Part shown: in pieces, positions 18,386 through 26,810 of the stretch
Layout of the letters: each line of letters starts with the position of its first letter
Position numbering within the stretch: position 1 is the stretch's first letter
Assembly: GCA_902628495.1 (NCBI GenBank)
Contig: CACONH010000002.1
Coordinates: 62,001-126,000, forward strand
DNA length: 64,000 nt
From: an uncultured Pelagibacteraceae bacterium
GTDB taxonomy: Bacteria > Pseudomonadota > Alphaproteobacteria > Pelagibacterales > Pelagibacteraceae
Direction of reading: 5' to 3'
Notes under the pieces: generated by a model
Database searches by the model: none
What the model saw: only the letters and a program-made list of their open reading frames with translations
Told to the model about the DNA's origin: nothing
Translations under genes and position numbers: made by a program

Positions 18386-18760
18386 ATGAGTTATCAGTGG
18401 GATAATAAAAAACCAACAGCACAAATGTTAGGACGTTGGCAACCTTTTCATGATGGTCATTATGCTTTGTTTGAGGAAATAATAAAAAAAACAGGACAAG
18501 TTTGCATTCAAATAAGAGATGTGCAAGGAGTTGATGATAATCCTTTTGATTTTGAAACAGTAAAAAAGAAAATTGAAGAAAGATTAAACCCAAAGTTTGA
18601 GGGACGATTTAAAATAGTGTTGGTACCCAATATAACAAATATTTGTTATGGACGAGGGGTTGGATATAAAATTGAGGAAATAGTATTACCAGAGGATATT
18701 CAAAAAATCTCTGCAACAAATATTAGGAAAAAAATGCGTGAAGATGGAGAGCTTGAGTAA
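18386..18760 (+). CDS. cytidylyltransferase-family nucleotidyltransferase
   Basis: This 124-aa protein begins with GRWQPFHDGHYALFEEI, the (H/G)xGH nucleotide-binding motif of the cytidylyltransferase/NMN-adenylyltransferase superfamily. It ends with ISATNIRKKMRE, the ISxTxIR motif. It is shorter than NadM or CoaD (about 160-170 aa), so the substrate is uncertain. A good Shine-Dalgarno (AAGGAG, about 7 nt before ATG) supports the start. It lies between the surface protein and an ECH-family gene 2 bp downstream. Together with the CysC-like kinase it could activate a small group for surface modification; this is inference. Confidence 0.75.
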   Translation: MSYQWDNKKPTAQMLGRWQPFHDGHYALFEEIIKKTGQVCIQIRDVQGVDDNPFDFETVKKKIEERLNPKFEGRFKIVLVPNITNICYGRGVGYKIEEIVLPEDIQKISATNIRKKMREDGELE

Positions 18761-18762
18761 TA

Positions 18763-19536
18763 ATGTCAGTTCTTTTAAAAGATCTAGGAAATGGTATTAA
18801 AAGTGTAATTATAAATGACCCAAAGACTTATAATTCACTTTCTTTTAAAACATTAGGATCTTTAATAAAGATATTTAAAAAATTAAATAACGATAACAAA
18901 ACTCATGTCATTATAATAAGTGGAAATGGAAAAGGATTTAGTGCTGGTCACAATTTAAAAGAAGTTAAAGGTTTAAAAGTAAGATCCAAATATTTAAAAC
19001 TATTTAATTTATGTTCTAAATTAATGATTGATATAGTTGAATGTAGAAAACCCGTTATTGCAAAAGTTCATGGATCAGCATACGCAGCTGGATGTCAGCT
19101 AGCTGCTAGTTGTGACTTAACTTATTGTTCGACAGATGCAAAATTTGCAACACCAGGTGTAAATATAGGTTTATTTTGTAGCACTCCCATGGTTGCAGTA
19201 AGTAGAAAAATCAACAGAAAAAGAATGATGAAAATGCTTTTAACAGGTGAACCAATAAACGCAAAATATGCAAAAGAAATTGGCTTAATAAATGATTACT
19301 ATCCAAAATCTAAACTAAACAAAAAAGTTCTAGAAGTTGCTAAAGTCATTTCATCTAAATCAAATGCTTCAATTAGAATTGGAAAAAAAGCTTTCTACAA
19401 ACAATTAGAGATGCCACTAAAACAAGCCTACACTTATACAAGCAAGATGATGACTCTAAATATGATGAAACAAGATGCAAAAGAGGGGATTTCAGCGTTT
19501 TTAGGAAAAAGATCTCCCAAATGGAAAAATAAATAA
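18763..19536 (+). CDS. crotonase-fold protein, ECHDC3-like, lacking both usual catalytic Glu
   Basis: The 257-aa protein has the enoyl-CoA hydratase/isomerase fold, with GKGFSAGHNLKE forming the first oxyanion loop. HGSAYAAGCQLAASCDL and FATPGVNIGLFCSTP fit the ECHDC3-like branch. In crotonase the acid/base glutamates lie in GGxCELA and PExxxG; here the first position is Gln (GCQLAA) and the second block is PGVNIGL with no Glu. Simple hydratase activity is therefore doubtful, and a hydrolase, isomerase or non-catalytic role is possible. It starts 2 bp after the nucleotidyltransferase and overlaps the next gene by one base. Confidence 0.85.
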   Translation: MSVLLKDLGNGIKSVIINDPKTYNSLSFKTLGSLIKIFKKLNNDNKTHVIIISGNGKGFSAGHNLKEVKGLKVRSKYLKLFNLCSKLMIDIVECRKPVIAKVHGSAYAAGCQLAASCDLTYCSTDAKFATPGVNIGLFCSTPMVAVSRKINRKRMMKMLLTGEPINAKYAKEIGLINDYYPKSKLNKKVLEVAKVISSKSNASIRIGKKAFYKQLEMPLKQAYTYTSKMMTLNMMKQDAKEGISAFLGKRSPKWKNK

Positions 19537-19997
19537 TGCAGGAGATAGAAAATATTTTAAAAAATTCAAAAACAATTGCAATGATTGGAGTTAGTTCTTT
19601 AAAAGAAAAAGAGGATAGAACAAACTTAAAAAGAAAACCTTCAACAATTGTTATGAAATATATGCAAGACTTTGGCTACAAAGTTATTCCAGTCAATCCA
19701 TTTGCAGTGGGAGAAATAATTCATGGTGAGAAAGTAGTGGCTAAACTAAGTGATATAAATGAAAAGATAGATATAGTTAATGTTTTTAGACCATCTAAAG
19801 AAACTCCTGGAATAGCAGAGGATGCAGTTAAAATTAACGCTAAAGTTTTATGGTTACAGTATGGAATTAAAAATGACGCAGCAGAGAAAATAGCTAATGA
19901 TGCAAAAATCAAGTATATTTCTAATCGCTGCATTAAACAGGATTATCAAAATATTTTTCAAAAAGTTAATCCAGTTTTTCCAGCATTAAAAAATTAA
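19536..19997 (+). CDS. CoA-binding-domain protein (YccU-like)
   Basis: This 153-aa protein is a stand-alone CoA-binding Rossmann domain: TIAMIGVSSLKEKEDRTNLKRKPSTIVMKYMQDFGYKVIPVNP near the start, then DIVNVFRPSKETPGIAEDAVKINAKVLWLQYGIKN, and C in SNRCIKQDY. The same fold forms the N-terminus of acetyl-CoA synthetase (ADP-forming) and succinyl-CoA synthetase alpha. Its role in bacteria is not established. It overlaps the ECH-like gene by one base (TAATG), which suggests shared acyl-CoA handling. Confidence 0.86.
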   Translation: MQEIENILKNSKTIAMIGVSSLKEKEDRTNLKRKPSTIVMKYMQDFGYKVIPVNPFAVGEIIHGEKVVAKLSDINEKIDIVNVFRPSKETPGIAEDAVKINAKVLWLQYGIKNDAAEKIANDAKIKYISNRCIKQDYQNIFQKVNPVFPALKN

Positions 19998-20009
19998 ACA
20001 ACCCATAAA

Positions 20010-20582
20010 ATGCTGAGAATATTTTTAGTTTCAATTTTGCTTTTTAATACCAACGTTTTTGCTGAAGATTTAAAAAAAGTTTACTTTGGTGGAGGATGTT
20101 TTTGGTGTATGGAAGAGTCTTTTGATAAAGTCGTAGGAGTAAAAGATGTAATTTCTGGATATTCTGGAGGTACAACAAAAAATCCAACATATAAAGAAGT
20201 AACCTACGGAAATACAGGACATTTTGAAGTAGTTGAAATTGTCTATGACAGTAAAATAACAAACTTTGAAAATTTACTAAATGTCTTTTGGAAAAATATT
20301 GATCCTTTCGATAAGGCAGGTCAATTTTGTGACAAAGGATATAGCTACAGATCAGTTGCGTTTTATCAAAATCAAGAGCAAAAAAAATTAATAGAAAAAA
20401 GAATCAAAGAAATTGAGACTCAGTATAATAAAAGTGTAGTAACTTATGTTAGAAATTTTGATAAGTTCTATAAAGCTGAAGATTACCACCAAAATTATTA
20501 TCAAACTAATTTTATTAACTACTTACTTTATAAAAAGGGTTGTGGTAGAGAGAATAGACTAGATCAGATCTGGAAAAAATGA
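20010..20582 (+). CDS. msrA: peptide-methionine (S)-S-oxide reductase, exported
   Basis: MsrA reduces methionine-S-sulfoxide in proteins. The 190-aa protein carries the active-site GGCFWCMEESF after an N-terminal signal-like stretch (MLRIFLVSILLFNTNVFA), so it likely works in the periplasm. Further family blocks are GYSGG, YEVTYGNTGHFEVVEI-like text (here YKEVTYGNTGHFEVV), and FDKAGQFCDKGYSYRSVAFY. The gene ends in a 4 bp overlap (ATGA) with a flavodoxin-fold oxidoreductase. Confidence 0.94.
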   Translation: MLRIFLVSILLFNTNVFAEDLKKVYFGGGCFWCMEESFDKVVGVKDVISGYSGGTTKNPTYKEVTYGNTGHFEVVEIVYDSKITNFENLLNVFWKNIDPFDKAGQFCDKGYSYRSVAFYQNQEQKKLIEKRIKEIETQYNKSVVTYVRNFDKFYKAEDYHQNYYQTNFINYLLYKKGCGRENRLDQIWKK

Positions 20583-21148
20583 AAAATATTTTTATTGTTT
20601 ACGGCCACTACAATCAAAATTCATTTAACGCAGCTATAAAGAATAGATTTACAGAAGCTGCTCAAAAAAAAGGACACACAGTTGATTGTGTAGATTTATA
20701 TAAAGAGAAGTTCAACCCAGTTTATGCAGGTGAGAAACCTGATGAAGTAGTTTTAGATCATCAAAAGAGAATTGATAAATCAGATGTAATAGTTTTAGTA
20801 GCACCTATTTGGAACTATAGAATGCCAGCAATTGTAGAGGGTTGGATTGATAAAGTCCTTTCTCCACCTTGGGCATTTACATTTAAAAAATTATTTGGAA
20901 ATTACGGTTACCCAAAAGGAAATTTAAAAGGAAAAAAAGTTGTTATTTTTTGTACTTACGGCTCACCAAGATTTGCAGTTACAACTTTCTTTTTAAACAT
21001 GCCTATAAGACGATTAAAAAGAGGAGTTTTTTTTATTTGTGGTATCAAAGATGTGATTTACAAAAGATATTTTGAAGTTCCATTCGTTTCAGATGAAAAA
21101 AGAAAAAAATATTTAAAAGATGTAGAAAGTACTGCTACTAGTTTATAA
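20579..21148 (+). CDS. NAD(P)H-dependent flavodoxin-fold oxidoreductase (quinone reductase/KefG-like)
   Basis: The 189-aa protein begins NIFIVYGHYNQNSFNAAIK, the FMN-binding start of the NAD(P)H dehydrogenase (quinone) family. It contains VLVAPIWNYRMPAIVEGWIDKVLSPPWAF, the family hallmark, and KKVVIFCTYGSP. Such enzymes perform two-electron reduction of quinones in the cytoplasm. It overlaps msrA by 4 bp, so the two may form an oxidative-stress unit, although msrA is exported. Confidence 0.85.
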   Translation: MKNIFIVYGHYNQNSFNAAIKNRFTEAAQKKGHTVDCVDLYKEKFNPVYAGEKPDEVVLDHQKRIDKSDVIVLVAPIWNYRMPAIVEGWIDKVLSPPWAFTFKKLFGNYGYPKGNLKGKKVVIFCTYGSPRFAVTTFFLNMPIRRLKRGVFFICGIKDVIYKRYFEVPFVSDEKRKKYLKDVESTATSL

Positions 21149-21149
21149 T

Positions 21150-21620
21150 TTATTTTTTTAACTTGTTTGAAAACTTTAAATTCTCAGAATTAAATTTTGA
21201 TGAGTTTTCTTTGATATATTGATCCATAATTTTTAATTTTTCATCTTCAAACTCTGCAACTTTTCTTTGATTTAAATCAACATATAATGACAAAACTTCA
21301 ATTGTTGATGCAAGATATTTTTTTTCTTTGTGTACCATTTCAAGCTTATATTGAAGTCTTTTTTTATCGTGATCAAAAAAAATTAAGTTAACATCTACAT
21401 CTTCTCCTTCTTTTACTTCTTGATTATAAGTAATATGAGACTCCACAACCATTGTGCTTTTTTTTGTAGTTTTTGCAGATTCTTCCCCCATTTGAAACTT
21501 GTTCATTAATATTTCTGCACCAAATAAATCAAATATTAAAACGTAGTATGCGACATTCATGTGCCCATTATAATCAGTCCAATCCTTAATTATTTTTTTT
21601 GATGTTAAATAAAGAGTCAT
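21150..21620 (-). CDS. 4HBT/hot-dog thioesterase
   Basis: This 156-aa protein has a hot-dog fold start, VKDWTDYNGHMNVAYYVLIFD (here IIKDWTDYNGHMN...), with the Asp-x-x-x-His-Met-Asn signature seen in acyl-CoA thioesterases, including those near carnitine genes. Hydrolysis of a short or medium acyl-CoA is likely; the substrate is not known. It converges with the preceding gene with 1 bp between them. Confidence 0.82.
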   Translation of the reverse strand: MTLYLTSKKIIKDWTDYNGHMNVAYYVLIFDLFGAEILMNKFQMGEESAKTTKKSTMVVESHITYNQEVKEGEDVDVNLIFFDHDKKRLQYKLEMVHKEKKYLASTIEVLSLYVDLNQRKVAEFEDEKLKIMDQYIKENSSKFNSENLKFSNKLKK

Positions 21621-21660
21621 TTTTTCTTAAATTTATATCTAAATATTATATTATAAAATT

Positions 21661-22131
21661 ATGAGATTTAATATTTTTAAAAAATTTTTTTTTATAATCA
21701 TTTTTTTCAATACAAACTTTTCTTATGCAGAAATTTTGAAACCCAATATTTCCATTTTGCCATCTGAAGTTGTCAAAATACAATTAAGTAGTTTACAAAA
21801 TAACAATTCTCCTAGTATAGACTCTGGGATTTTACAAACTTGGGAATTCGCACATCCAAAAAATAAAAGTTTTACTGGTCCTTATGATAAATTTAAAAAT
21901 ATGATTAAAAAAGACTCATATTCAATCTTAATTAATCATAAGTCGCATGAAGTAAAAGAGATGTTTAAAAATGAAAACGTTGCAACATATGAAGTAGTTA
22001 TTTTAGGAAAAGATAAAAAATTTTATAAATTTAAGTGGCAGGTAGAAAAGTATAATAAAGAAGGGCCACTTAAAAATTGTTGGTTAACGACAGCTGTTTT
22101 AGTACCAAAAGTGTTAGGCTCTTCCGTTTAA
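21661..22131 (+). CDS. exported DUF4864-like protein
   Basis: The 156-aa protein starts with a signal peptide (hydrophobic FFFIIIFFNTNFSYA, cleavage near residue 24). The mature part has ILPSEVVKIQLSSLQNN, AFAHP-like EFAHPKNKSFTGPYDKFKNMIK, and YKFKWQVEKYNKEGPLKNCWLTTAVL, fitting my memory of DUF4864, a small SnoaL/NTF2-like periplasmic family. Function is unknown. Divergent from the thioesterase; ends 4 bp into a convergent small gene. Confidence 0.6.
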   Translation: MRFNIFKKFFFIIIFFNTNFSYAEILKPNISILPSEVVKIQLSSLQNNNSPSIDSGILQTWEFAHPKNKSFTGPYDKFKNMIKKDSYSILINHKSHEVKEMFKNENVATYEVVILGKDKKFYKFKWQVEKYNKEGPLKNCWLTTAVLVPKVLGSSV

Positions 22132-22370
22132 TTGTTCTCAGCTGGTTTAACTTTACCATTTTCCATCTTTGGAGGTGTATACTTTGTATCAGGGAGAAAA
22201 CTACCATCGAACCTGAAGTAAACCAAAGTTAAAATTAAAAGTATTAAGCTTGTTAGAGAAAGTGCTAAGAAAGGTATTTTTTTATCTGATAGTTTAAAAG
22301 CAAATTTAATTAAATAAAAAGTTATAAAAGGAGCTAAAATACTCAGTATAATTAATATTTTTTTTGTCAT
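22128..22370 (-). CDS. small membrane protein, possibly DUF6111-like
   Basis: This 80-aa protein has two hydrophobic helices (about residues 4-25 and 34-53) followed by a polar tail ending FLPDTKYTPPKMENGKVKPAENN. The tail resembles the YxPPxxxxGxxxPG ending I associate with DUF6111 proteins of alphaproteobacteria, but this recall is weak. It overlaps the convergent DUF4864-like gene by 4 bp. No function can be proposed. Confidence 0.5.
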   Translation of the reverse strand: MTKKILIILSILAPFITFYLIKFAFKLSDKKIPFLALSLTSLILLILTLVYFRFDGSFLPDTKYTPPKMENGKVKPAENN

Positions 22371-22422
22371 AGTGCGTCATTAGAATTATATATTAAAATC
22401 CCTATTTTGGTAATTTCACAAA

Positions 22423-22626
22423 ATGTCTAAGCCTCCTTTTTATTTAAGAATTCCAATTTTAATGGCTATACTTTGCCTACCACCTATTGGTGCAACCCAA
22501 ATTGGATGGTATTTTTGGGGTAAAGCAGTGGGTCTTAATTGTGGAATGATTGTAGGTGCTATCAGCGTTACTGTGGCAGGTTACCTTATGTATATAAAAG
22601 ACTGGCGAGACTTTGAGGATGATTAG
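22423..22626 (+). CDS. 67-aa small inner-membrane protein, unknown
   Basis: The 67-aa product has two hydrophobic spans separated by a short loop (IPILMAILCLPPIGATQIGWYFW and CGMIVGAISVTVAGYLMYI) and an acidic tail, DWRDFEDD. I do not recognise a family. It precedes the dimethylglycine dehydrogenase gene by 46 bp on the same strand, and might share its transcript. Start ATG at 22423 is the only good one. Confidence 0.5.
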   Translation: MSKPPFYLRIPILMAILCLPPIGATQIGWYFWGKAVGLNCGMIVGAISVTVAGYLMYIKDWRDFEDD

Positions 22627-22672
22627 CAAAAATTATGTTTCGTAAATTATCAAAATTTAGTAAAACCATACT

Positions 22673-25105
22673 GTGAAATCTAAATCTAAAGTAGTTGTTG
22701 TTGGTGGTGGCGTAGTAGGAGTTAGCGCACTATATCATTTAGCAAAAAAAGGTTGGTCGGATGTTGTTCTAGTCGAAAGAAAAGAACTAACTTCAGGATC
22801 GACTTGGCATGCAGCAGGATTATTACCTTTATTCAACATGAGCTATTCGGTTGGTCAATTACATAAATACGCAGTTAACTTGTACGGTAAGTTAGAGGAA
22901 GAGACGGGAAAAAATGTAGGCTTCAGTAGAGTATCAAATATTAGACTTGCAAACAATAAAGATAGAATGGATGAATATTTTCAGTACGCAGGTGTTGCAC
23001 AAACAATTGGTGTTGATGTAAAATTTTTAACTCCAGATCAAGTAAAAGAAATTTGGCCACTATGTAATACATCTGATTTAGTTGGGGCTATTCAACATCC
23101 TGAAGATGGTTACATTCAACCTGCAGATTTAACACAAGCTTTGGCTACAGGAGCAAGAAACAGAGGTGCAGAAATTTATAGAAACACAACAGTTGTAGGA
23201 ATTAAACAAACTAAGAATGGTTGGGTTGTTGAAACAGATAAAGGATCAATAGAGTGTGAGCATGTAATTTCTTGTTCAGGAAATTTTGCAAGACAAACTG
23301 GTAAAATGGTAGGATTAGATATTCCTGTTATACCAGTAGAACACCAATACATCGTTACAGAACCTCATCCAGAAATTCAAAAAAGAAAAAAAGAAGGTTT
23401 ACCTGAAATGGGAGTTTTAAGAGACAGTGACAGCAGATGGTATATGAGAGAAGAAGCAGGGGGATTAATTTTAGGTCCATATGAAGATGGAGCTCCAGCA
23501 TGTTATGTTAATGGACCATCTAAAGAGTCTGAATATGAATTATTTCAAGAGGATTTAGATAGACTAGCACCTCATATAGAGGGGGCGATACACAGAGTTC
23601 CAGCTTTTGGTGAAGTTGGAGTCAAGAAAGTTTATAATGGTGCAATTTGTTATACGCCTGATGGAAATCCAATTGTTGGTCCAGCTTGGGGATTAAAAAA
23701 TTTTTGGATTAATGAGGGACATAGTTTTGGAATAACTGCAGCTGGAGGAGCAGGTTGGCAATTAGCCGAGTGGATTGTTGATGGAGAACCTACAATTGAT
23801 ATGCTTGGTGTTGAACCAAGAAGATATGGAGATTATTGCTCTAAATCATATTTGATTAAAAAGAATGAAGAGGCTTATAGCCATGTTTTTATAAATCACT
23901 TCCCAGATGAAGAAAGACCAGCAGCAAGACCTCTAAGAACAGCTCCGTGTTACGATAGAATGAAAAATTTAGGTGCTGTGTTTGGTCAAAAATTTGGTTG
24001 GGAGAGACCGAATTTTTTTGCAACAGATGGAATGGAACAAAAAGACGATTGGTCGTTTAGAAGATCTAAATGGTTCAGTGCTATAGAAAAAGAATGCAAG
24101 AACGTAAGAGAAAATGTTGGCCTTCTAGATATGACGGCTTTTGCAAAATGTAGAATAAAAGGACCTGGTGCTGAGGCTTTTTTAGATAAGCTTGTAGCAA
24201 ATAAATTACCAAAAAAAATTGGAAGAATTAACCTTTGCCACGCACTAAATACAAAAGGTGGAGTTCACTCAGAATTTACAATCATGAGAGAGTCTGAAAC
24301 AAGTTTTTATCTAGTTTCTGCTGGTGCTTTTCAAAGATTAGACCACGATTGGATTTTAAAATGGATGCCAAATGATGGATCTGTTCAATTTGAAAATTTA
24401 ACAAATAGCAATGGTGTTCTTGTTGTTGCAGGGCCAAAAGCCAGAGAACTAATGCAAAAAGTTTCAAAAGATGATTTTTCAAATGAAAACTTTAAATGGT
24501 TAAGCTCTAAAATGGTTGATGTAGGTTACGCACCTGTAAATGCAATGAGGGTGAATTTTGTCGGAGAGCTTGGATGGGAACTTCATCATCCAATTGAATA
24601 TCAAAATCATATTTTTGATAAATTAATGGAAGCTGGAAAAGATTTAGGAATTAAACCTTTTGGTATCAGAGCTATGAATAGTTTAAGAGTTGAAAAATCA
24701 TACAAACTGGTTGGTACAGAATTATCTATCGAATACTCGCCTTATGAAAGTGGTTTAGATAGATTCATTCATCCAAATAAAGGAAGCTTTATAGGTTTAG
24801 AAGCTTTAAACAAGTGGAGAGAAAAGGGATTTAATAATAAATTAGTTACATTAGAAATTCATAATCCAAAAGATGCAGATGTTCTTGGAAACAATCCTAT
24901 TTATGAAAATGGAAGCGTTATTGGAAGAGCAACAGGTGGTGACTACGGTTTTAGATTAGGTAAATCAATTGCACTAGGCATGGTTAAACCAGAGCTTGGT
25001 AATGTAGGACAAAAATTAAAAGTTGAAATTTTAGGTGAAAAATATGATGCAACCATTCTGGAAGAAAGTCCTTATGATCCAGAAAATAAATTATTGAGAG
25101 CATGA
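22673..25105 (+). CDS. FAD-dependent dimethylglycine/sarcosine dehydrogenase-type demethylase
   Basis: This 810-aa protein joins an N-terminal FAD domain ([18 protein letters not shown] at about residue 6) with a C-terminal GcvT folate domain from about residue 430. STWHAAGLL holds the His that typically binds FAD covalently in dimethylglycine and sarcosine dehydrogenases. These remove N-methyl groups and pass the C1 unit to THF and electrons to ETF. The start is a GTG; no in-frame ATG lies upstream. It overlaps etfB by 4 bp (ATGA), a strong sign that the ETF made next is its acceptor. Dimethylglycine versus sarcosine cannot be separated by eye. Confidence 0.9.
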   Translation: MKSKSKVVVVGGGVVGVSALYHLAKKGWSDVVLVERKELTSGSTWHAAGLLPLFNMSYSVGQLHKYAVNLYGKLEEETGKNVGFSRVSNIRLANNKDRMDEYFQYAGVAQTIGVDVKFLTPDQVKEIWPLCNTSDLVGAIQHPEDGYIQPADLTQALATGARNRGAEIYRNTTVVGIKQTKNGWVVETDKGSIECEHVISCSGNFARQTGKMVGLDIPVIPVEHQYIVTEPHPEIQKRKKEGLPEMGVLRDSDSRWYMREEAGGLILGPYEDGAPACYVNGPSKESEYELFQEDLDRLAPHIEGAIHRVPAFGEVGVKKVYNGAICYTPDGNPIVGPAWGLKNFWINEGHSFGITAAGGAGWQLAEWIVDGEPTIDMLGVEPRRYGDYCSKSYLIKKNEEAYSHVFINHFPDEERPAARPLRTAPCYDRMKNLGAVFGQKFGWERPNFFATDGMEQKDDWSFRRSKWFSAIEKECKNVRENVGLLDMTAFAKCRIKGPGAEAFLDKLVANKLPKKIGRINLCHALNTKGGVHSEFTIMRESETSFYLVSAGAFQRLDHDWILKWMPNDGSVQFENLTNSNGVLVVAGPKARELMQKVSKDDFSNENFKWLSSKMVDVGYAPVNAMRVNFVGELGWELHHPIEYQNHIFDKLMEAGKDLGIKPFGIRAMNSLRVEKSYKLVGTELSIEYSPYESGLDRFIHPNKGSFIGLEALNKWREKGFNNKLVTLEIHNPKDADVLGNNPIYENGSVIGRATGGDYGFRLGKSIALGMVKPELGNVGQKLKVEILGEKYDATILEESPYDPENKLLRA

Positions 25106-25854
25106 TGAAAATATTAGTAGCTGTAAAAAGAGTAATTGATTATAACGTCCAAGTTAGAGTAAAGGATGATGGAACTGGTGTTGTAACTGATAATGTCAAG
25201 ATGTCTACTAATCCACCAGATGATAATGCAATCGAAGAAGCGGTAAAGATAAAAGAGTCAGGTAAAGCTAAAGAGGTTGTGGCTATTACAATCGGAGATG
25301 ATAAAGCACAAGAAACAGTTAGAAAAGCTCTTGCTGTAGGAGCGGACAGAGGAATTCATGTTAAAGTTGATGGAATAGTTGAACCATTAGCTGTTTCTAA
25401 AATATTAAAAAAGATAGTCGAAAAAGAAAATCCAGATTTAGTTTTTATGGGAAAACAAGCAATTGATGATGATTGTAATCAAACAGGTCAAATGTTAGCT
25501 GCAATATTAAATTGGCCCCAAGCAACTTTTGCTTCAAAAATTGAGGTTAAGGAAAAATCTTTAGAGGTTACTAGAGAAATTGATGAAGGTTTAGAAACAA
25601 TTGAAGTAAACATACCTGCGATTGTAACCTGCGATCTAAGACTTAATGAACCAAGATACGCATCTTTACCAAATATTATGAAGGCAAAGAAAAAACCTTT
25701 AGAACAATTAAATGCATCTGATTTAGGGGTTGATACTAAAGCGAGAATCGAGCAAATTAAAGTAGAAGAACCGCCAAAAAGAAAAGCTGGTATAAAAGTC
25801 GCAAGTGTATCAGAATTGGTTCAAAAATTAAAAAATGAGGCTAAAGTAATATAA
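25102..25854 (+). CDS. etfB: electron transfer flavoprotein beta subunit
   Basis: EtfB (250 aa) pairs with EtfA to carry electrons from flavin dehydrogenases to the quinone pool. It begins [19 protein letters not shown] and contains [47 protein letters not shown] and [23 protein letters not shown], all family hallmarks including the ETF-beta signature. Two ATG codons (25102 and 25105) stand in tandem; either could start. It overlaps the upstream dehydrogenase by 4 bp and etfA by 1 bp. Confidence 0.96.
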   Translation: MMKILVAVKRVIDYNVQVRVKDDGTGVVTDNVKMSTNPPDDNAIEEAVKIKESGKAKEVVAITIGDDKAQETVRKALAVGADRGIHVKVDGIVEPLAVSKILKKIVEKENPDLVFMGKQAIDDDCNQTGQMLAAILNWPQATFASKIEVKEKSLEVTREIDEGLETIEVNIPAIVTCDLRLNEPRYASLPNIMKAKKKPLEQLNASDLGVDTKARIEQIKVEEPPKRKAGIKVASVSELVQKLKNEAKVI

Positions 25855-26807
25855 TGTCAGTTTTATTAATAGCGGAACATAATAACACAGATCTTAGACC
25901 ATTTACTTTTAATGCAGCAACAGCCGCATCAAAAATAAATGCAGATTTACATGTTTTAGTTCTTGGTAACAAATCAGATAGTGTTGCAAAAGCTGCTAGC
26001 GAAATTCCATTGGTAAAAAAAGTGATCCATGTTGATAATGAAATATTTGATAATTTTACTGCTGAAAATTACACATCTACGATTTTAAAGCATGTAGATA
26101 GTTATTCACACATTGTTTGTTCAGCAAATACATTTGGAAAAAATTTAATGCCTAGAGTGGCAGCATTATTAGATACTTCACAAGTTAGCGATATAGTAAA
26201 TGTTATTTCTGAAGATACTTTTTTAAGACCAATTTATGCAGGTAATGCATTTGCAACTGTTAAAAGCACTGACAAAAAAAAATGTGTTACAATTAGACCA
26301 ACATCTTTTGATCCAGCACCTTCAACCGGGGGATCAGCAGAAATAGTTAAATCTGAGCCTGGAGATAAGTTTGAGAGTTCAAAATTTGTTAAGAGAGAGG
26401 AAATAAAATCTGATAGACCAGAATTAGGTACTGCAAGAGTTGTTATTTCTGGTGGAAGAGGAATGCAAAATTCAGATAACTTTAAATTGATTTCTGCAAT
26501 CGCAGATAAACTTAACGCAGCTATAGGTGCTTCAAGAGCAGCTGTTGATGCAGGTTATATCACTAACGATCATCAAGTAGGCCAAACTGGTAAAGTTGTT
26601 GTGCCTGATTTGTATATTGCAGTTGGAATATCTGGAGCGATCCAACACTTAGCCGGAATGAAAGAAAGTAAAGTAATCGTTGCAATCAACAAAGATGGAG
26701 AAGCTCCAATTTTTAGTGTTGCAGATTATGGATTAGAAGCAGATTTATTTGAAGCATTACCTCAATTTTTAGAAGAATTAAATAAACTCAATAGTATTCA
26801 AAAGTAA
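25854..26807 (+). CDS. etfA: electron transfer flavoprotein alpha subunit
   Basis: EtfA (317 aa) holds the FAD of ETF. The C-terminal FAD domain is clear: [60 protein letters not shown] and [19 protein letters not shown]. The N-terminal domain starts [13 protein letters not shown]. It overlaps etfB by one base (TAATG) and is 3 bp before the ETF-quinone oxidoreductase gene. Confidence 0.96.
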   Translation: MSVLLIAEHNNTDLRPFTFNAATAASKINADLHVLVLGNKSDSVAKAASEIPLVKKVIHVDNEIFDNFTAENYTSTILKHVDSYSHIVCSANTFGKNLMPRVAALLDTSQVSDIVNVISEDTFLRPIYAGNAFATVKSTDKKKCVTIRPTSFDPAPSTGGSAEIVKSEPGDKFESSKFVKREEIKSDRPELGTARVVISGGRGMQNSDNFKLISAIADKLNAAIGASRAAVDAGYITNDHQVGQTGKVVVPDLYIAVGISGAIQHLAGMKESKVIVAINKDGEAPIFSVADYGLEADLFEALPQFLEELNKLNSIQK

Positions 26808-26810
26808 TTC

